From an uncultured Kordiimonas sp. (GTDB lineage: Bacteria; Pseudomonadota; Alphaproteobacteria; Sphingomonadales; Kordiimonadaceae): DNA of 64,000 bases. Below the pieces are notes generated by a model. It was not told the origin of the DNA and searched no databases. It worked only from the letters and a program-made list of their open reading frames with translations. The stretch is taken from assembly GCA_947503625.1 (NCBI GenBank), contig CANNEK010000002.1, forward strand, positions 992,001-1,056,000. The letters run 5' to 3'. The position numbers were made by a program, and so were the translations under genes. Positions 9,205-17,089 of the stretch are shown piece after piece (position 1 is the stretch's first letter; every line of letters begins with the position of its first letter).

Positions 9205-9849
9205 TTAGGTAACGGCTTTTGCCGCGTTTAGAAAGGCTTGAATCAGGGAAATGGATTTAACCCCGGAACTGGTTTCTACGCCAGAAGAAACATCGAGGAT
9301 GCGAGCCTGTGACAATTTGACCGCTTCCTCAACATTTTCCGGTTTCAAACCACCGGCCAGCATCCAGGTGTCAGGCAGGTTTGCCCCTGCCATGATCTCC
9401 CACGGGAAGCTGACAGCGTTGCCGCCGGGAAGAACCGAGCCCGCTGGAGGTTTTGCGTCAAACAACATGGCATCGGCCACCTCAAAATAATGCTCCGCTG
9501 CCTTTATGTCGGCTCGCTCGGAGCCACCAGCGGCTTTCATCACCTTAAGGCCTGTCCGCAGTTTCAATTCGGATATTCGGTCGGGCGTTTCACCGCCATG
9601 AAGCTGCAACCAGTTCAGATTCATTGCCTCAATGGCCCTGTCGATTGTCACGTTGTCAGCATCCACAAACACGCCGACACGTGCTGGCCCCTCGGGCAAT
9701 TCCCGGCCAAGAGTTCGGGCTGCATCATCCGTCAGGTGGCGGGGAGACGGCTCGAAAAACATAAAACCGAGATAGGCGGCACCTGCTTCGGCGGCGGCGT
9801 GTGCGGTTTCGGGTGTCGACAAGCCACATATTTTTACGTTAACGCTCAT
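9205..9849 (-). CDS. trpF: Phosphoribosylanthranilate isomerase
   Basis: A 214-residue TIM-barrel enzyme that converts phosphoribosylanthranilate to the carboxyphenylamino-deoxyribulose phosphate intermediate of tryptophan synthesis. VKICGLSTPETA at the N-terminus carries the catalytic cysteine. The remaining marks are GFMFFEPSPRHL, LLQLHG-type WLQLHGGETP, the aspartate-bearing AMLFDAKPPAGS, and the phosphate-binding AGGLKPENV followed by LDVSSGVETSSGVKS. The ATG overlaps the stop codon of the upstream TM2-domain gene by four bases, so the two are translationally coupled. Confidence 0.97.
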   Translation of the reverse strand: MSVNVKICGLSTPETAHAAAEAGAAYLGFMFFEPSPRHLTDDAARTLGRELPEGPARVGVFVDADNVTIDRAIEAMNLNWLQLHGGETPDRISELKLRTGLKVMKAAGGSERADIKAAEHYFEVADAMLFDAKPPAGSVLPGGNAVSFPWEIMAGANLPDTWMLAGGLKPENVEEAVKLSQARILDVSSGVETSSGVKSISLIQAFLNAAKAVT

Positions 9850-10778
9850 TTGGTAGTCGCGAGGTTTTTTAGCGGATCATGATGCCAAATTCGCACAGGC
9901 CTGCCTTTGCCGTCAGCAAACATACCAAGCGCAATCAGGACAACGTCGAAGAGCCAGCCGATTGTGAACAGGCCGACTGTGAAGATGTAAAGGATGCCGG
10001 TAAAGGGGCGTCCGACATAAAACCGGTGAGCTCCAAACAGGCCAGCAATAAAGAAACACAACATCAAAGCGACCAGCCTGCTCTTGGGCGAGCTGACTGC
10101 ATCAAGAGCCTCTTCACGCGTTTTATAGGGTTTGCCGGTTTTTGCATCGCGTAACATGGCGGAAGGTTTGATCAGGTCCGCAATGTCGGATGCAACGCGT
10201 TTTGCAATGGATTCCTGTATCGCCATCAGGTCGTCGCCTTCGGCATTGTAGCGATCCGACCATAACACCGCGCCGGATGGGTCGATCAACTGAACAGCCA
10301 CCCGAATCTTGTCATCTTGACGGCGAATGCTTGTTGTTAAAACATGCTGAACCTGCAGGTCTTTGGCAATTTTGAACGTATCCGCACCATTTTCAACCAT
10401 ACGCGCCACTTGTGTCATATCCGGTGTCGCGAACGCTGATTTCTGCAGGTCTGTAATCAGGTCGTCTGCTAAGCCATCGGCAAAATGATCATTGAAATCG
10501 CCGCGCTCCTGCGGTGGCAGCACGGCAACGGGAATTTTTCCGCCATAATCAGGTGCGGGTGGCGGCGCATCAACAAGTGCTGTCGACGTGGATACCCCCC
10601 CCGGCACACTTCCTACGGTCAGGCTGCCTGGCGCGATCGTCGGTGCCGGTTGACCACGTAGCCTTGCCAGAATGATCTTGCCATTGGTCAGAATAACGGT
10701 CGTTATGGCAAACAAAAAGCCGACGGTGCCCAGCACATCGCCGTATTCTTTTGCCCATGCAACCGCAGCTTCCAACAT
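9846..10778 (-). CDS. Membrane protein with TolB/FlgO-like domain and C-terminal TM2 domain
   Basis: A 310-residue protein in three parts. First is an N-terminal transmembrane helix (VLGTVGFLFAITTVILT, about residues 17-34). A proline-rich linker leads to a soluble domain, about 80-205, starting IPVAVLPPQERGDFNDHFADGL and resembling the TolB-like regions attached to many adenylate cyclases and FlgO. Last is a TM2 domain, about 232-300, with AGLFGAHRFYVGRPF and two hydrophobic helices. The function is unknown. The family logic suggests a membrane-anchored sensor or scaffold. Its stop overlaps the trpF start (ATGA), and its own ATG directly follows the stop of the enoyl-CoA hydratase-family gene, placing it inside the trp operon series. 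Confidence 0.75.
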   Translation of the reverse strand: MLEAAVAWAKEYGDVLGTVGFLFAITTVILTNGKIILARLRGQPAPTIAPGSLTVGSVPGGVSTSTALVDAPPPAPDYGGKIPVAVLPPQERGDFNDHFADGLADDLITDLQKSAFATPDMTQVARMVENGADTFKIAKDLQVQHVLTTSIRRQDDKIRVAVQLIDPSGAVLWSDRYNAEGDDLMAIQESIAKRVASDIADLIKPSAMLRDAKTGKPYKTREEALDAVSSPKSRLVALMLCFFIAGLFGAHRFYVGRPFTGILYIFTVGLFTIGWLFDVVLIALGMFADGKGRPVRIWHHDPLKNLATTK

Positions 10779-11606
10779 CTAGTCGTCGCTCTCCAACAGA
10801 TCAGAAAAGGATACCGTCTCGCGGGTCAGGGCAGCAGTGGCCGCTTTCATAAGGTCTTCACCTAAAAGCTGCCCGCTGTTCCAGGTGGCCACATAGTCCA
10901 GGCCATCCGCGATCGTATGATCCCTAGAATGATTGAGTATCGCTTTTGTACCTGCAACTGCAAGAGGGCTTTTGCTGGCAATTTCCGACGCAATTGCTTT
11001 TGCCTTCTCAATAGCTTCTTCCCGACTGTCGGTAACCGCGTTGACAAAACCGTATTTACTGGCTTCATCCGCAAGGAATTTGCGGCCGGTGAGAGCAAGC
11101 TCGCGCAAGATGCCATTGGGCAGCAAATAGGGCGCGCGTTGAAGCGTGCCGACATCAGCAACAATCGCAACATTGATCTCCTGAATGGAAAACCATGTAT
11201 CCGAGGTGCAAACGCGAACATCGCAGGCAGACACGAGATCAATGCCGCCTCCCAGACAGGCACCATGAACGGCTGCAATAACCGGCGCCCGGCATTCCTC
11301 AAGCGCTGTGAAGCAGTCCTGGAGGTGAAGGATATGACGTCGCAACTTCTCGCGTACACGAGCAGGGTCTCCCTCGGCGGTGCCCATCACGCTACCGCTC
11401 TCTTTCAGGTCCAGACCGGCGGTGAAGTGTTTGCCATTGGCAGCGAGCACGACAGCGCGTGCATTTGTTTCGGCATCAATCCAGCGAAACGCTTCCCCGA
11501 TTTCCCGGAACATGGCACCGTTCATGGCATTCAACTTATCGGGGCGGTTCAGCGTTACGGTGGCGATATAGCCATCCACTGAGACATCAAGGGTTTCAAA
11601 CTGCAT
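10779..11606 (-). CDS. Crotonase-family delta3,5-delta2,4-dienoyl-CoA isomerase (ECH1-like)
   Basis: A 275-residue crotonase-fold enzyme. It resembles eukaryotic dienoyl-CoA isomerase ECH1 more than ordinary enoyl-CoA hydratases. All three acidic residues expected for the isomerase are present: Asp in GGGIDLVSACDVR, Glu in SIQEINVAIV and Asp in VADVGTLQRAP. The oxyanion-hole segment GKHFTAGLDLKES and the C-terminal LDYVATWNSGQL also match. It would help break down unsaturated fatty acids with odd-numbered double bonds. The start ATG at 11606 has AAAGGA at good spacing; an ATG two codons earlier does not. The beta-oxidation operon is 3 kb upstream, on the same strand. Confidence 0.88.
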   Translation of the reverse strand: MQFETLDVSVDGYIATVTLNRPDKLNAMNGAMFREIGEAFRWIDAETNARAVVLAANGKHFTAGLDLKESGSVMGTAEGDPARVREKLRRHILHLQDCFTALEECRAPVIAAVHGACLGGGIDLVSACDVRVCTSDTWFSIQEINVAIVADVGTLQRAPYLLPNGILRELALTGRKFLADEASKYGFVNAVTDSREEAIEKAKAIASEIASKSPLAVAGTKAILNHSRDHTIADGLDYVATWNSGQLLGEDLMKAATAALTRETVSFSDLLESDD

Positions 11607-11706
11607 GATCATCCTTTCATTTCCACACCTGACGGATATTGGTCAAATTTCGGATGCGGCGAATTTTTTCTGCTGCCAGCGGACAGGCTGGTTGATAGTC
11701 TCGTCG

Positions 11707-12345
11707 TCAGGCGGCTGTACAATAAGCTTCGATCAACGTATCCGCCATCTCTGCCGCAGCTTCAACATGGGCAACGTCCATGTTCAGGCCGTAGATGACG
11801 AAAATCAGGTCGCTGGTTTTTTCCGTGACGGCAGTTCTGCTACTGTCTGAAAATGGGGAACCAAACGGGCCGTCCGCATCGACCAGCACAGGAAGCCCTT
11901 CAAGGTTTATACCGCCGCGTCCGATGCCATCGTATGTCTCCCCCGGTGTTCCAGGTCTGAGTGTCAAATCCCCCTTGACCCATGCGGCATCATAACAGCC
12001 CACGGGGACACCGGTCATAAGAGAAACTAGATTGCCTGTATCGACCACATTGTTTACGGCATAGAGGCCTTTGCCTGCCAGCACACGGCGGGTTAAGGCT
12101 TCTGACGACGGGCGATACCGGCTTGGGTCTTTGCCGATTGCTTTGAAGGCGGCCCTGACCGCGCCAATTATCGGGTCAGTTGCTGCGGCCTCGCCCATCA
12201 ACTCCTGTTGCCGGAGGTCTGCTGCTTCAGCAATAGCTTTTAGCAACCCGTCAGGCGCGGGCGCTACAGCCACTGTGTAATCCAAAACACCGAGGTGAAC
12301 GGGGATTCCCAGTTTCGAGAAGGCACTGTCGATCTGAAACTGCAT
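11707..12345 (-). CDS. B3/B4 domain-containing protein (PheT-related)
   Basis: A 212-residue stand-alone B3/B4 domain, the fold found inside phenylalanyl-tRNA synthetase beta where it edits misacylated tRNA. Visible family marks are KDPSRYRPSSEALTRRVL, LYAVNNVVDTGNLVSL, PVGCYDAAWVKGDLTLR and LVDADGPFGSPFSDSSRT. Free-standing members may act in trans on mischarged tRNA or a related substrate, but this is not established. It lies 100 bases upstream of the dienoyl-CoA isomerase, on the same strand. Confidence 0.85.
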   Translation of the reverse strand: MQFQIDSAFSKLGIPVHLGVLDYTVAVAPAPDGLLKAIAEAADLRQQELMGEAAATDPIIGAVRAAFKAIGKDPSRYRPSSEALTRRVLAGKGLYAVNNVVDTGNLVSLMTGVPVGCYDAAWVKGDLTLRPGTPGETYDGIGRGGINLEGLPVLVDADGPFGSPFSDSSRTAVTEKTSDLIFVIYGLNMDVAHVEAAAEMADTLIEAYCTAA

Positions 12346-12417
12346 TGTGATCTCTGTTGGTTACGAAGCCGATGGTGCCAGCTTGCAAAATGTTGACGGT
12401 TGAGGCTAGTGGTTTTG

Positions 12418-13074
12418 TCAACAATCAGCCAACCATTTCACCAGCGGTTGAAGCCTGATGAAATTTTCTGTGCAGGTGGCAACCAGATCGCCTGACGTTG
12501 CGGGTGCTGTGTCAGGGAAGTCGTACCAGCCTGCAAGTCCTTTGTGGCGCAACAGATGGGCATGGGGACTCTCGGCGTCGAAACCCCGCGGCACGCGTTT
12601 CAGTGCCGGTTCGCTCAAGCGAAAACCCAAGCCTTCGAGCCTGTCGAGGATAAGGGCAAGTTTTTTGCCTTCAGTGCCGAGTGTCCGTTTGCGGTACGTA
12701 TCAAGGGCATGGCCTTTAAAATCGAAGGTGCCTGCGCCCAGTGTAAGATTGTCGGGTTGAAGCCCGAAGAAATAGGCAGGCATCTTTCGGCCAGCAGGCG
12801 AGAAAGAAATATGCATGTGGGCGTTATAGGGTGTTTTGTCTTTCGAAAAGCGCACATCACGGTAAATGCGGTATATTTTTGGTGTAAAATTACACTTCAG
12901 TTGATCGCTCAGATGCTCGGCCATCATTTGGCAGAAGAATTCCGCTGGTTCCTTGAAACACTCTTCATAGGTGGATTTATTGGCCTGAAACCATTCCCGA
13001 TCGTTGTTTGCCCGAAGGTTGTTCAGGAACTGAACCGTTGCCTCTTCAAAGTGCCAATTTGACGATGTCGACAT
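12418..13074 (-). CDS. DUF2461 / TIGR02453 family protein
   Basis: A 218-residue soluble protein. The N-terminal FLNNLRANNDREWFQANKS, the central IYRIYRDVRFSKDKTPYNAH and the FGLQPDNLTLGAGTFDF segment form the DUF2461 signature. The family is widespread and of unknown biochemical role. The ATG at 13074 gives MSTSSNWHF, with weak ribosome-site support. It lies in the same minus-strand series, 72 bases upstream of the B3/B4 gene. Confidence 0.85.
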   Translation of the reverse strand: MSTSSNWHFEEATVQFLNNLRANNDREWFQANKSTYEECFKEPAEFFCQMMAEHLSDQLKCNFTPKIYRIYRDVRFSKDKTPYNAHMHISFSPAGRKMPAYFFGLQPDNLTLGAGTFDFKGHALDTYRKRTLGTEGKKLALILDRLEGLGFRLSEPALKRVPRGFDAESPHAHLLRHKGLAGWYDFPDTAPATSGDLVATCTENFIRLQPLVKWLADC

Positions 13075-13136
13075 TTTTTACCTCTCCATGAACACCGGGA
13101 CTTTAACAACTTGGGTGCTTGATAGGCGAGCGCAAT

Positions 13137-13997
13137 TTATGTTTCTGATTGTAAACCGTCGGTAATGCGGTTGGTGATTTCCGAGGTTCGCACATACTGC
13201 TGGTACATCATCGGTAGAATAATCACGCCTTCGGCAAACTGCGCCGCATAGGTCAGAACAGCAAATACATCTCCTATCGGCGCCTGTGCAACGGCCACGG
13301 ACTGGTAGAGTGAAAAGGCAATGAGCAAAACCACAAACAGATAGCTCAGGCCGAAATTTCTGGCTTCAAGATCGGATAAAGAAATCTGGTGACGCACAAG
13401 AGTCGCGAAGTGTGCGAACAATGGCTGGCGTTCCCGGGCCATAAACAGGCGCGCTCGCGCTTCGAGTTCGTCGTTAACCAGTGTATTCAGCTTTCTAATA
13501 CGCGTGCGACTTAGAACAAAAATCAGCGCAATGACGATTGCGGAAAAAAGGGCAACGGCACCAACTGGTGGTGCCAGAACAAATAGCATGATCAAGGCAC
13601 CCAATATTGCGATGGTTGACCCGAGTGCCATCGGCAGTTCATTCTCGAAGAAGCCCACGACTTCCTGCAAGAGGTCGGCACGTTTGATTGCAGGTGACAG
13701 GTCGTCATGATTTTCAATAGCCGTCGCCGAAATATCCTGACCGATATTTTTATATATGTCTCCGTAAGCGCGGGTATCATACAGGCGCCGTGCAACGCCC
13801 ACCAGAATGATCAACGTTTCCAGCCCGAGGAAAAAGTAAACGCCGTTCCAGTCCCTTGCTGCCAGTCCATTGATTGCGATCCCAATAACCAGTGGTTCCA
13901 GAAGCAACAGAAGGTGCTCCAGGACAAGCACGAAAAATGTAATGGAGATGCGGCCTTTATAGGCCTTTAAAATCTCAAGATGACTGACGGTTTTCAT
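13137..13997 (-). CDS. ABC transporter six-transmembrane domain protein without its own ATPase
   Basis: A 286-residue integral membrane protein resembling the transmembrane half of an ABC exporter. Hydrophobic segments lie near residues 13-42 (FFVLVLEHLLLLLEPLVIG), 53-70, about 123-165 (ALGSTIAILGALIMLFVLA and following) and 227-248. Charged loops such as RTRIRKLNTLVNDELEARARLF lie between them. There is no Walker A, signature or Walker B motif, so it either partners a separate ATPase or does not transport. The start at 13997 follows the XRE regulator's stop by 10 bases; upstream in-frame starts would overlap it. It is the third gene of a regulator/membrane-protein module. Confidence 0.7.
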   Translation of the reverse strand: MKTVSHLEILKAYKGRISITFFVLVLEHLLLLLEPLVIGIAINGLAARDWNGVYFFLGLETLIILVGVARRLYDTRAYGDIYKNIGQDISATAIENHDDLSPAIKRADLLQEVVGFFENELPMALGSTIAILGALIMLFVLAPPVGAVALFSAIVIALIFVLSRTRIRKLNTLVNDELEARARLFMARERQPLFAHFATLVRHQISLSDLEARNFGLSYLFVVLLIAFSLYQSVAVAQAPIGDVFAVLTYAAQFAEGVIILPMMYQQYVRTSEITNRITDGLQSET

Positions 13998-14007
13998 TGA
14001 AACCCCA

Positions 14008-14238
14008 CTATTTTCCCGGTGCCTTCGGGCTGTATTGAAACACGTCATCAAGGCCTGTGTTCAGTGCCTGTGCGATCTTGAAAGCAGCTTCGAGCGACGG
14101 CGAATATCGACCTTGTTCGATAGCGATAATTGTCTGGCGCGTAAGGCCGACCTCTTCAGCCAGATCTGCCTGGGTCATTTCGTCAGCCATGAACCTTAGT
14201 GTTCGGATATTGTTGGTTATCGCTGTTGGCTTGACCAT
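14008..14238 (-). CDS. Small XRE-family helix-turn-helix regulator
   Basis: A 76-residue protein made almost entirely of a Cro/C1-type helix-turn-helix (MTQADLAEEVGLTRQTIIAIEQ, about residues 21-42). The end, LDDVFQYSP, matches the short regulators often found next to a small membrane protein. It lies 3 bases after the gene for a two- to four-helix membrane protein and 10 bases before the ABC transmembrane gene. The perfect inverted repeat at 14718-14743, overlapping the operon promoter, is the likely binding site, implying autoregulation. Confidence 0.9.
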   Translation of the reverse strand: MVKPTAITNNIRTLRFMADEMTQADLAEEVGLTRQTIIAIEQGRYSPSLEAAFKIAQALNTGLDDVFQYSPKAPGK

Positions 14239-14241
14239 TTT

Positions 14242-14661
14242 TCACACCCCGCGCCGGTAAAGATACAGGCGCACGCCGAGCCCAAGCACCGTGGTGAGCA
14301 CGATGGCGCCCAGCACCACATGTGCAATGACGAAGCTGCTAAACTGGTACATGACAAGTGCCAGAATACCGAGCAGGGCCCCAGCCTGGAAATAGCTGCA
14401 AATGCGTTCAGCGTACATGTCGATCTGGCTGTCACGCTCGTCAAATTCATCGTCTGCGCCAGAATCCGCAAAATGCGTTGCAACAGCCGTCACGATAACA
14501 AGCACAATATATATGCCAAACATGATCCATATGCGGGAGGTGAATTCGCCTATGTCAGCTGTTGCGATATCTACTCCGGTAAACACATCAACAAAGTACC
14601 AGCCGAAGCAGGCGATGGTTACAACCAATACGCCGTAATATGTTCTTTCCATGTAACTCAT
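14242..14661 (-). CDS. Small integral membrane protein paired with XRE regulator
   Basis: A 139-residue protein with four hydrophobic stretches: YGVLVVTIACFGWYFVDVF, WIMFGIYIVLVIVTAVA, GALLGILALVMYQ, and FVIAHVVLGAIVLTTVLGL. An acidic loop (ADSGADDEFDERDSQIDMYAERI) lies between helices two and three. This organisation, with a DERD-type loop and a downstream small XRE gene, is common among uncharacterised membrane proteins related to DUF2178. The frame is open to 14766, but the ATG at 14661 gives a sensible start (MSYMERTYYG); the upstream part would cover the promoter and operator. Confidence 0.75.
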   Translation of the reverse strand: MSYMERTYYGVLVVTIACFGWYFVDVFTGVDIATADIGEFTSRIWIMFGIYIVLVIVTAVATHFADSGADDEFDERDSQIDMYAERICSYFQAGALLGILALVMYQFSSFVIAHVVLGAIVLTTVLGLGVRLYLYRRGV

Positions 14662-14717
14662 TTTTGTCTCGTTTTTTGCTGTCGTGACCGGGGTTGGCTG
14701 TGCCAAATACCAATGCG

Positions 14718-14743
14718 GCCATGTCAATAATATTTGACATGGC
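14718..14743 (-). promoter_or_regulatory. Inverted repeat, probable operator of the XRE module
   Basis: Two perfect 10-bp arms, GCCATGTCAA and TTGACATGGC, are separated by a 6-base AT-rich spacer. The element begins 3 bases downstream of a well-formed minus-strand -10 box and so covers the likely transcription start. That is where an autorepressor should bind. The nearest regulator gene is the XRE protein, second gene of the same operon. Confidence 0.7.
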
Positions 14744-14745
14744 TT

Positions 14746-14774
14746 TATGTAATAATTTTCTGACACATTGTAAA
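14746..14774 (-). promoter_or_regulatory. Predicted promoter of the membrane protein-XRE-ABC transmembrane operon
   Basis: On the minus strand TTTACA (14774-14769) and TACATA (14751-14746) are spaced by exactly 17 bases, close to the sigma-70-type consensus. The inverted repeat at 14718-14743 lies immediately downstream, over the expected start site. The first gene starts about 85 bases downstream of the -10 box. Confidence 0.6.
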
Positions 14775-14797
14775 GTATTATTTACATTAGTGAATAC

Positions 14798-14830
14798 AAA
14801 AAACGCCCGGAGTGACCCGGACGTTTTTTT
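14798..14830 (-). terminator. Bidirectional intrinsic terminator after the beta-oxidation operon
   Basis: The stem is 9 bp with one G-T pair (AACGCCCGG at 14802-14810 with CCGGACGTT at 14817-14825) and a 6-base loop. A-rich sequence flanks it on the left and T7 on the right, so it can work on both strands. It starts 17 bases past the fadJ stop and isolates the fad operon from the XRE module promoter. Confidence 0.85.
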
Positions 14831-14846
14831 GTTTATGTAGTTGCTG

Positions 14847-17063
14847 TTACGTCGCTTTGGCGAGGCGGCCCCTTGTATCCCCGCGGGAATAGAAGGTCTC
14901 GCCTTTAGCTGCCATATCGCGCAGCATTTGCGGTGGCGTAAAGCGTGCACCGTAAGCTTGTGCAAGGCGATCCGCTTCAGCAACAAATTCGGCTACACCC
15001 ATTGTGTCAATGAAGCTAAACGGTCCGCCGGTAAATGGCGCAAAACCCCATCCGAAGATCGCGCCAATGTCACCTGATGATGCATCGATCAGCACACCTT
15101 CTTCAAAGCAGCGCGCCGCTTCAATGGCCTGACGAACCATAAAGCGTGACTTGACTTCGTCGACACTTGGCTGGTCTTCAGCAACCGGGAAATGTTCAGC
15201 CAGACCTGGCCATAGGTATTTGCGGCCGCCGTCTTCAGGGTAGACATAATTGCCTTTGCCGTTTTTGCGGCCGAAGCGCTCGAGATCCACAACCATCTTT
15301 TCCACAAAGCCGTCAGCGGGAGATGTGATGTATGCATCCCCAAGCGCCTTTTTCGTTGCCATGCCAACTTTATAGGAGAGGTCCAGCGCCACTTCGTCGC
15401 CAACGGCGAGCGGGCCAACCGGCATTCCCGCCATTTTACCAGCGTTTTCAATAAGGGCAGGATTCACGCCTTCCTGAACCATCGCGTAGCCTTCCTGAAC
15501 ATAGGTGCCAAAGCAACGGCTGGTGTAGAAACCACGGCTGTCGTTCACGACAATCGGTGTCTTCTTGATTTGACTGACATAGTCCAGTGCCAGCGCAAGT
15601 GTTTCATCATCGGTCTTTTCGCCCATGATGATTTCAACCAGCGGCATCTTGTCGACAGGCGAGAAGAAGTGGATGCCGATGAATTGGTGTGGTCGCGTGA
15701 AGTTTTTCGCGAGACCCGTGATCGGTAGCGTGGATGTGTTTGAAGCAAACACAACATCTTTGCCAATCACAGCTTCGGTTTTCTCGGTGACATCTTTCTT
15801 GATGTCTTCAGCTTCGAAAACGGCCTCGATGATCAGGTCACAATCCTTGAGGTCAGCATAATCAGATGTGGTGGAAATGCGGTCCAGAAGGGCGTCGCCT
15901 TTTTCCTGGGTAACCTTGCCGCGTTCCACACCCTTTTTCACCAGATTGCGCGAATAGTCTTTGCCTTTTTCCGCTGATGCTTCGTCGCGGTCCAGAAGAA
16001 CAACTTCCATGCCGACCTTCGCCGAAACATAGGCAACACCTGCACCCATGAGGCCCGCACCAAGCATGCCAAGGCGCTTGACTTTCTTGCGTTCAAAACC
16101 TTCAGGGCGAAGCGAGCCTTTCTCAACGGCCTGCTTGTTGATGAACAGGCTGCGGATCATGTTGCCGGCAACAGGGTCTGCGAGCAACTTCATGAAATAT
16201 TTGCTCTCGATCCGTATCGCGGTGTCAAAATCCACGATGCCGCCCTCATACAGACAGGACAGGATTGCCTGAACAGCGGGGTAATTGTGCTGAGTTTGCT
16301 TTTGAGCCATCGCGCTCGCACCCATGAAAGTGCGCACAGCGTTCGGGTTCATCGCTCCGGCGCCGCCTGGATATTTGAAGCCTTTTTTGTCCCACGGCGC
16401 AAGCGCACTCGGGTTCTTCTTTACCCAGTCTTTCGCGTTCCCGATCAGATCATCCAGCGGTACAAGCGCTTGGGCAATGCCGAGGCCAGCAGCAATCTGG
16501 CCGTTATAAGGTTTGCCAGTTGTGATGGCTTGAGCCGCAGCTTGGATACCAACAATACGTGGCAGTCGCTGCGTGCCACCAGCACCCGGCAGCAGGCCAA
16601 CCTGAACTTCGGGGAAGCCAAGCTGCATGCCCGGAACGTCTGCCAGAACACGGTAATGGCAGGCCAGAACCAGTTCGAAGCCGCCACCAAGCGCAAGGCC
16701 ATTCACTGCGGCAGCGAAAGGCTTGGTGCCCTCTTTTGCCAGAATTTTGCGGTCTTTGTCGCCGGTTTCAATTTTTCTCAAAAGCTTGTTGAGGCCGAAA
16801 GCACTTTCAAATGCCTGCTCGGGAGTTTGTTCTGCACCGGCCTGACCACCAAGCATATTGAGGTCAGCACCTGCAAGGAACGCAGGCTTGCCCGAGGTAA
16901 TAACAGCCCCTTTAACGGCGTCGTCGGCAAGAACCTTGTCTACGCATGTATCAAGGTCCTTGATCAACTGGGCGTTAAAGACGTTCATGCCGGTGTTTGG
17001 CAGATCAATTGTCAGCAGGGCAATGCCGTCTGCGTCTACTTCATAGCGAATGGTTTCAGTCAT
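14847..17063 (-). CDS. fadJ: Trifunctional-type fatty acid oxidation enzyme: enoyl-CoA hydratase / 3-hydroxyacyl-CoA dehydrogenase
   Basis: A 738-residue fusion that performs the hydration and second oxidation steps of beta-oxidation. The N-terminal crotonase domain (about 1-200) has SGKPAFLAGADL and GLALGGGFELVLACHYR, with glutamates in GFPEVQVGLLPGAGGTQRLP. The NAD-binding domain starts at about 330 with LGMLGAGLMGAGVAYVSA. ASNTSTLPITGLA and GIHFFSPVDKMPLVEII hold the catalytic histidine, and RGFYTSRCFGTYVQEG leads into the C-terminal domain. It lies 26 bases after fadA in a fadE-fadA-fadJ series. Whether it is closer to FadJ or FadB cannot be settled by eye. Confidence 0.95.
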   Translation of the reverse strand: MTETIRYEVDADGIALLTIDLPNTGMNVFNAQLIKDLDTCVDKVLADDAVKGAVITSGKPAFLAGADLNMLGGQAGAEQTPEQAFESAFGLNKLLRKIETGDKDRKILAKEGTKPFAAAVNGLALGGGFELVLACHYRVLADVPGMQLGFPEVQVGLLPGAGGTQRLPRIVGIQAAAQAITTGKPYNGQIAAGLGIAQALVPLDDLIGNAKDWVKKNPSALAPWDKKGFKYPGGAGAMNPNAVRTFMGASAMAQKQTQHNYPAVQAILSCLYEGGIVDFDTAIRIESKYFMKLLADPVAGNMIRSLFINKQAVEKGSLRPEGFERKKVKRLGMLGAGLMGAGVAYVSAKVGMEVVLLDRDEASAEKGKDYSRNLVKKGVERGKVTQEKGDALLDRISTTSDYADLKDCDLIIEAVFEAEDIKKDVTEKTEAVIGKDVVFASNTSTLPITGLAKNFTRPHQFIGIHFFSPVDKMPLVEIIMGEKTDDETLALALDYVSQIKKTPIVVNDSRGFYTSRCFGTYVQEGYAMVQEGVNPALIENAGKMAGMPVGPLAVGDEVALDLSYKVGMATKKALGDAYITSPADGFVEKMVVDLERFGRKNGKGNYVYPEDGGRKYLWPGLAEHFPVAEDQPSVDEVKSRFMVRQAIEAARCFEEGVLIDASSGDIGAIFGWGFAPFTGGPFSFIDTMGVAEFVAEADRLAQAYGARFTPPQMLRDMAAKGETFYSRGDTRGRLAKAT

Positions 17064-17089
17064 TTCATATTACTCCTGAACAAAGGCGC

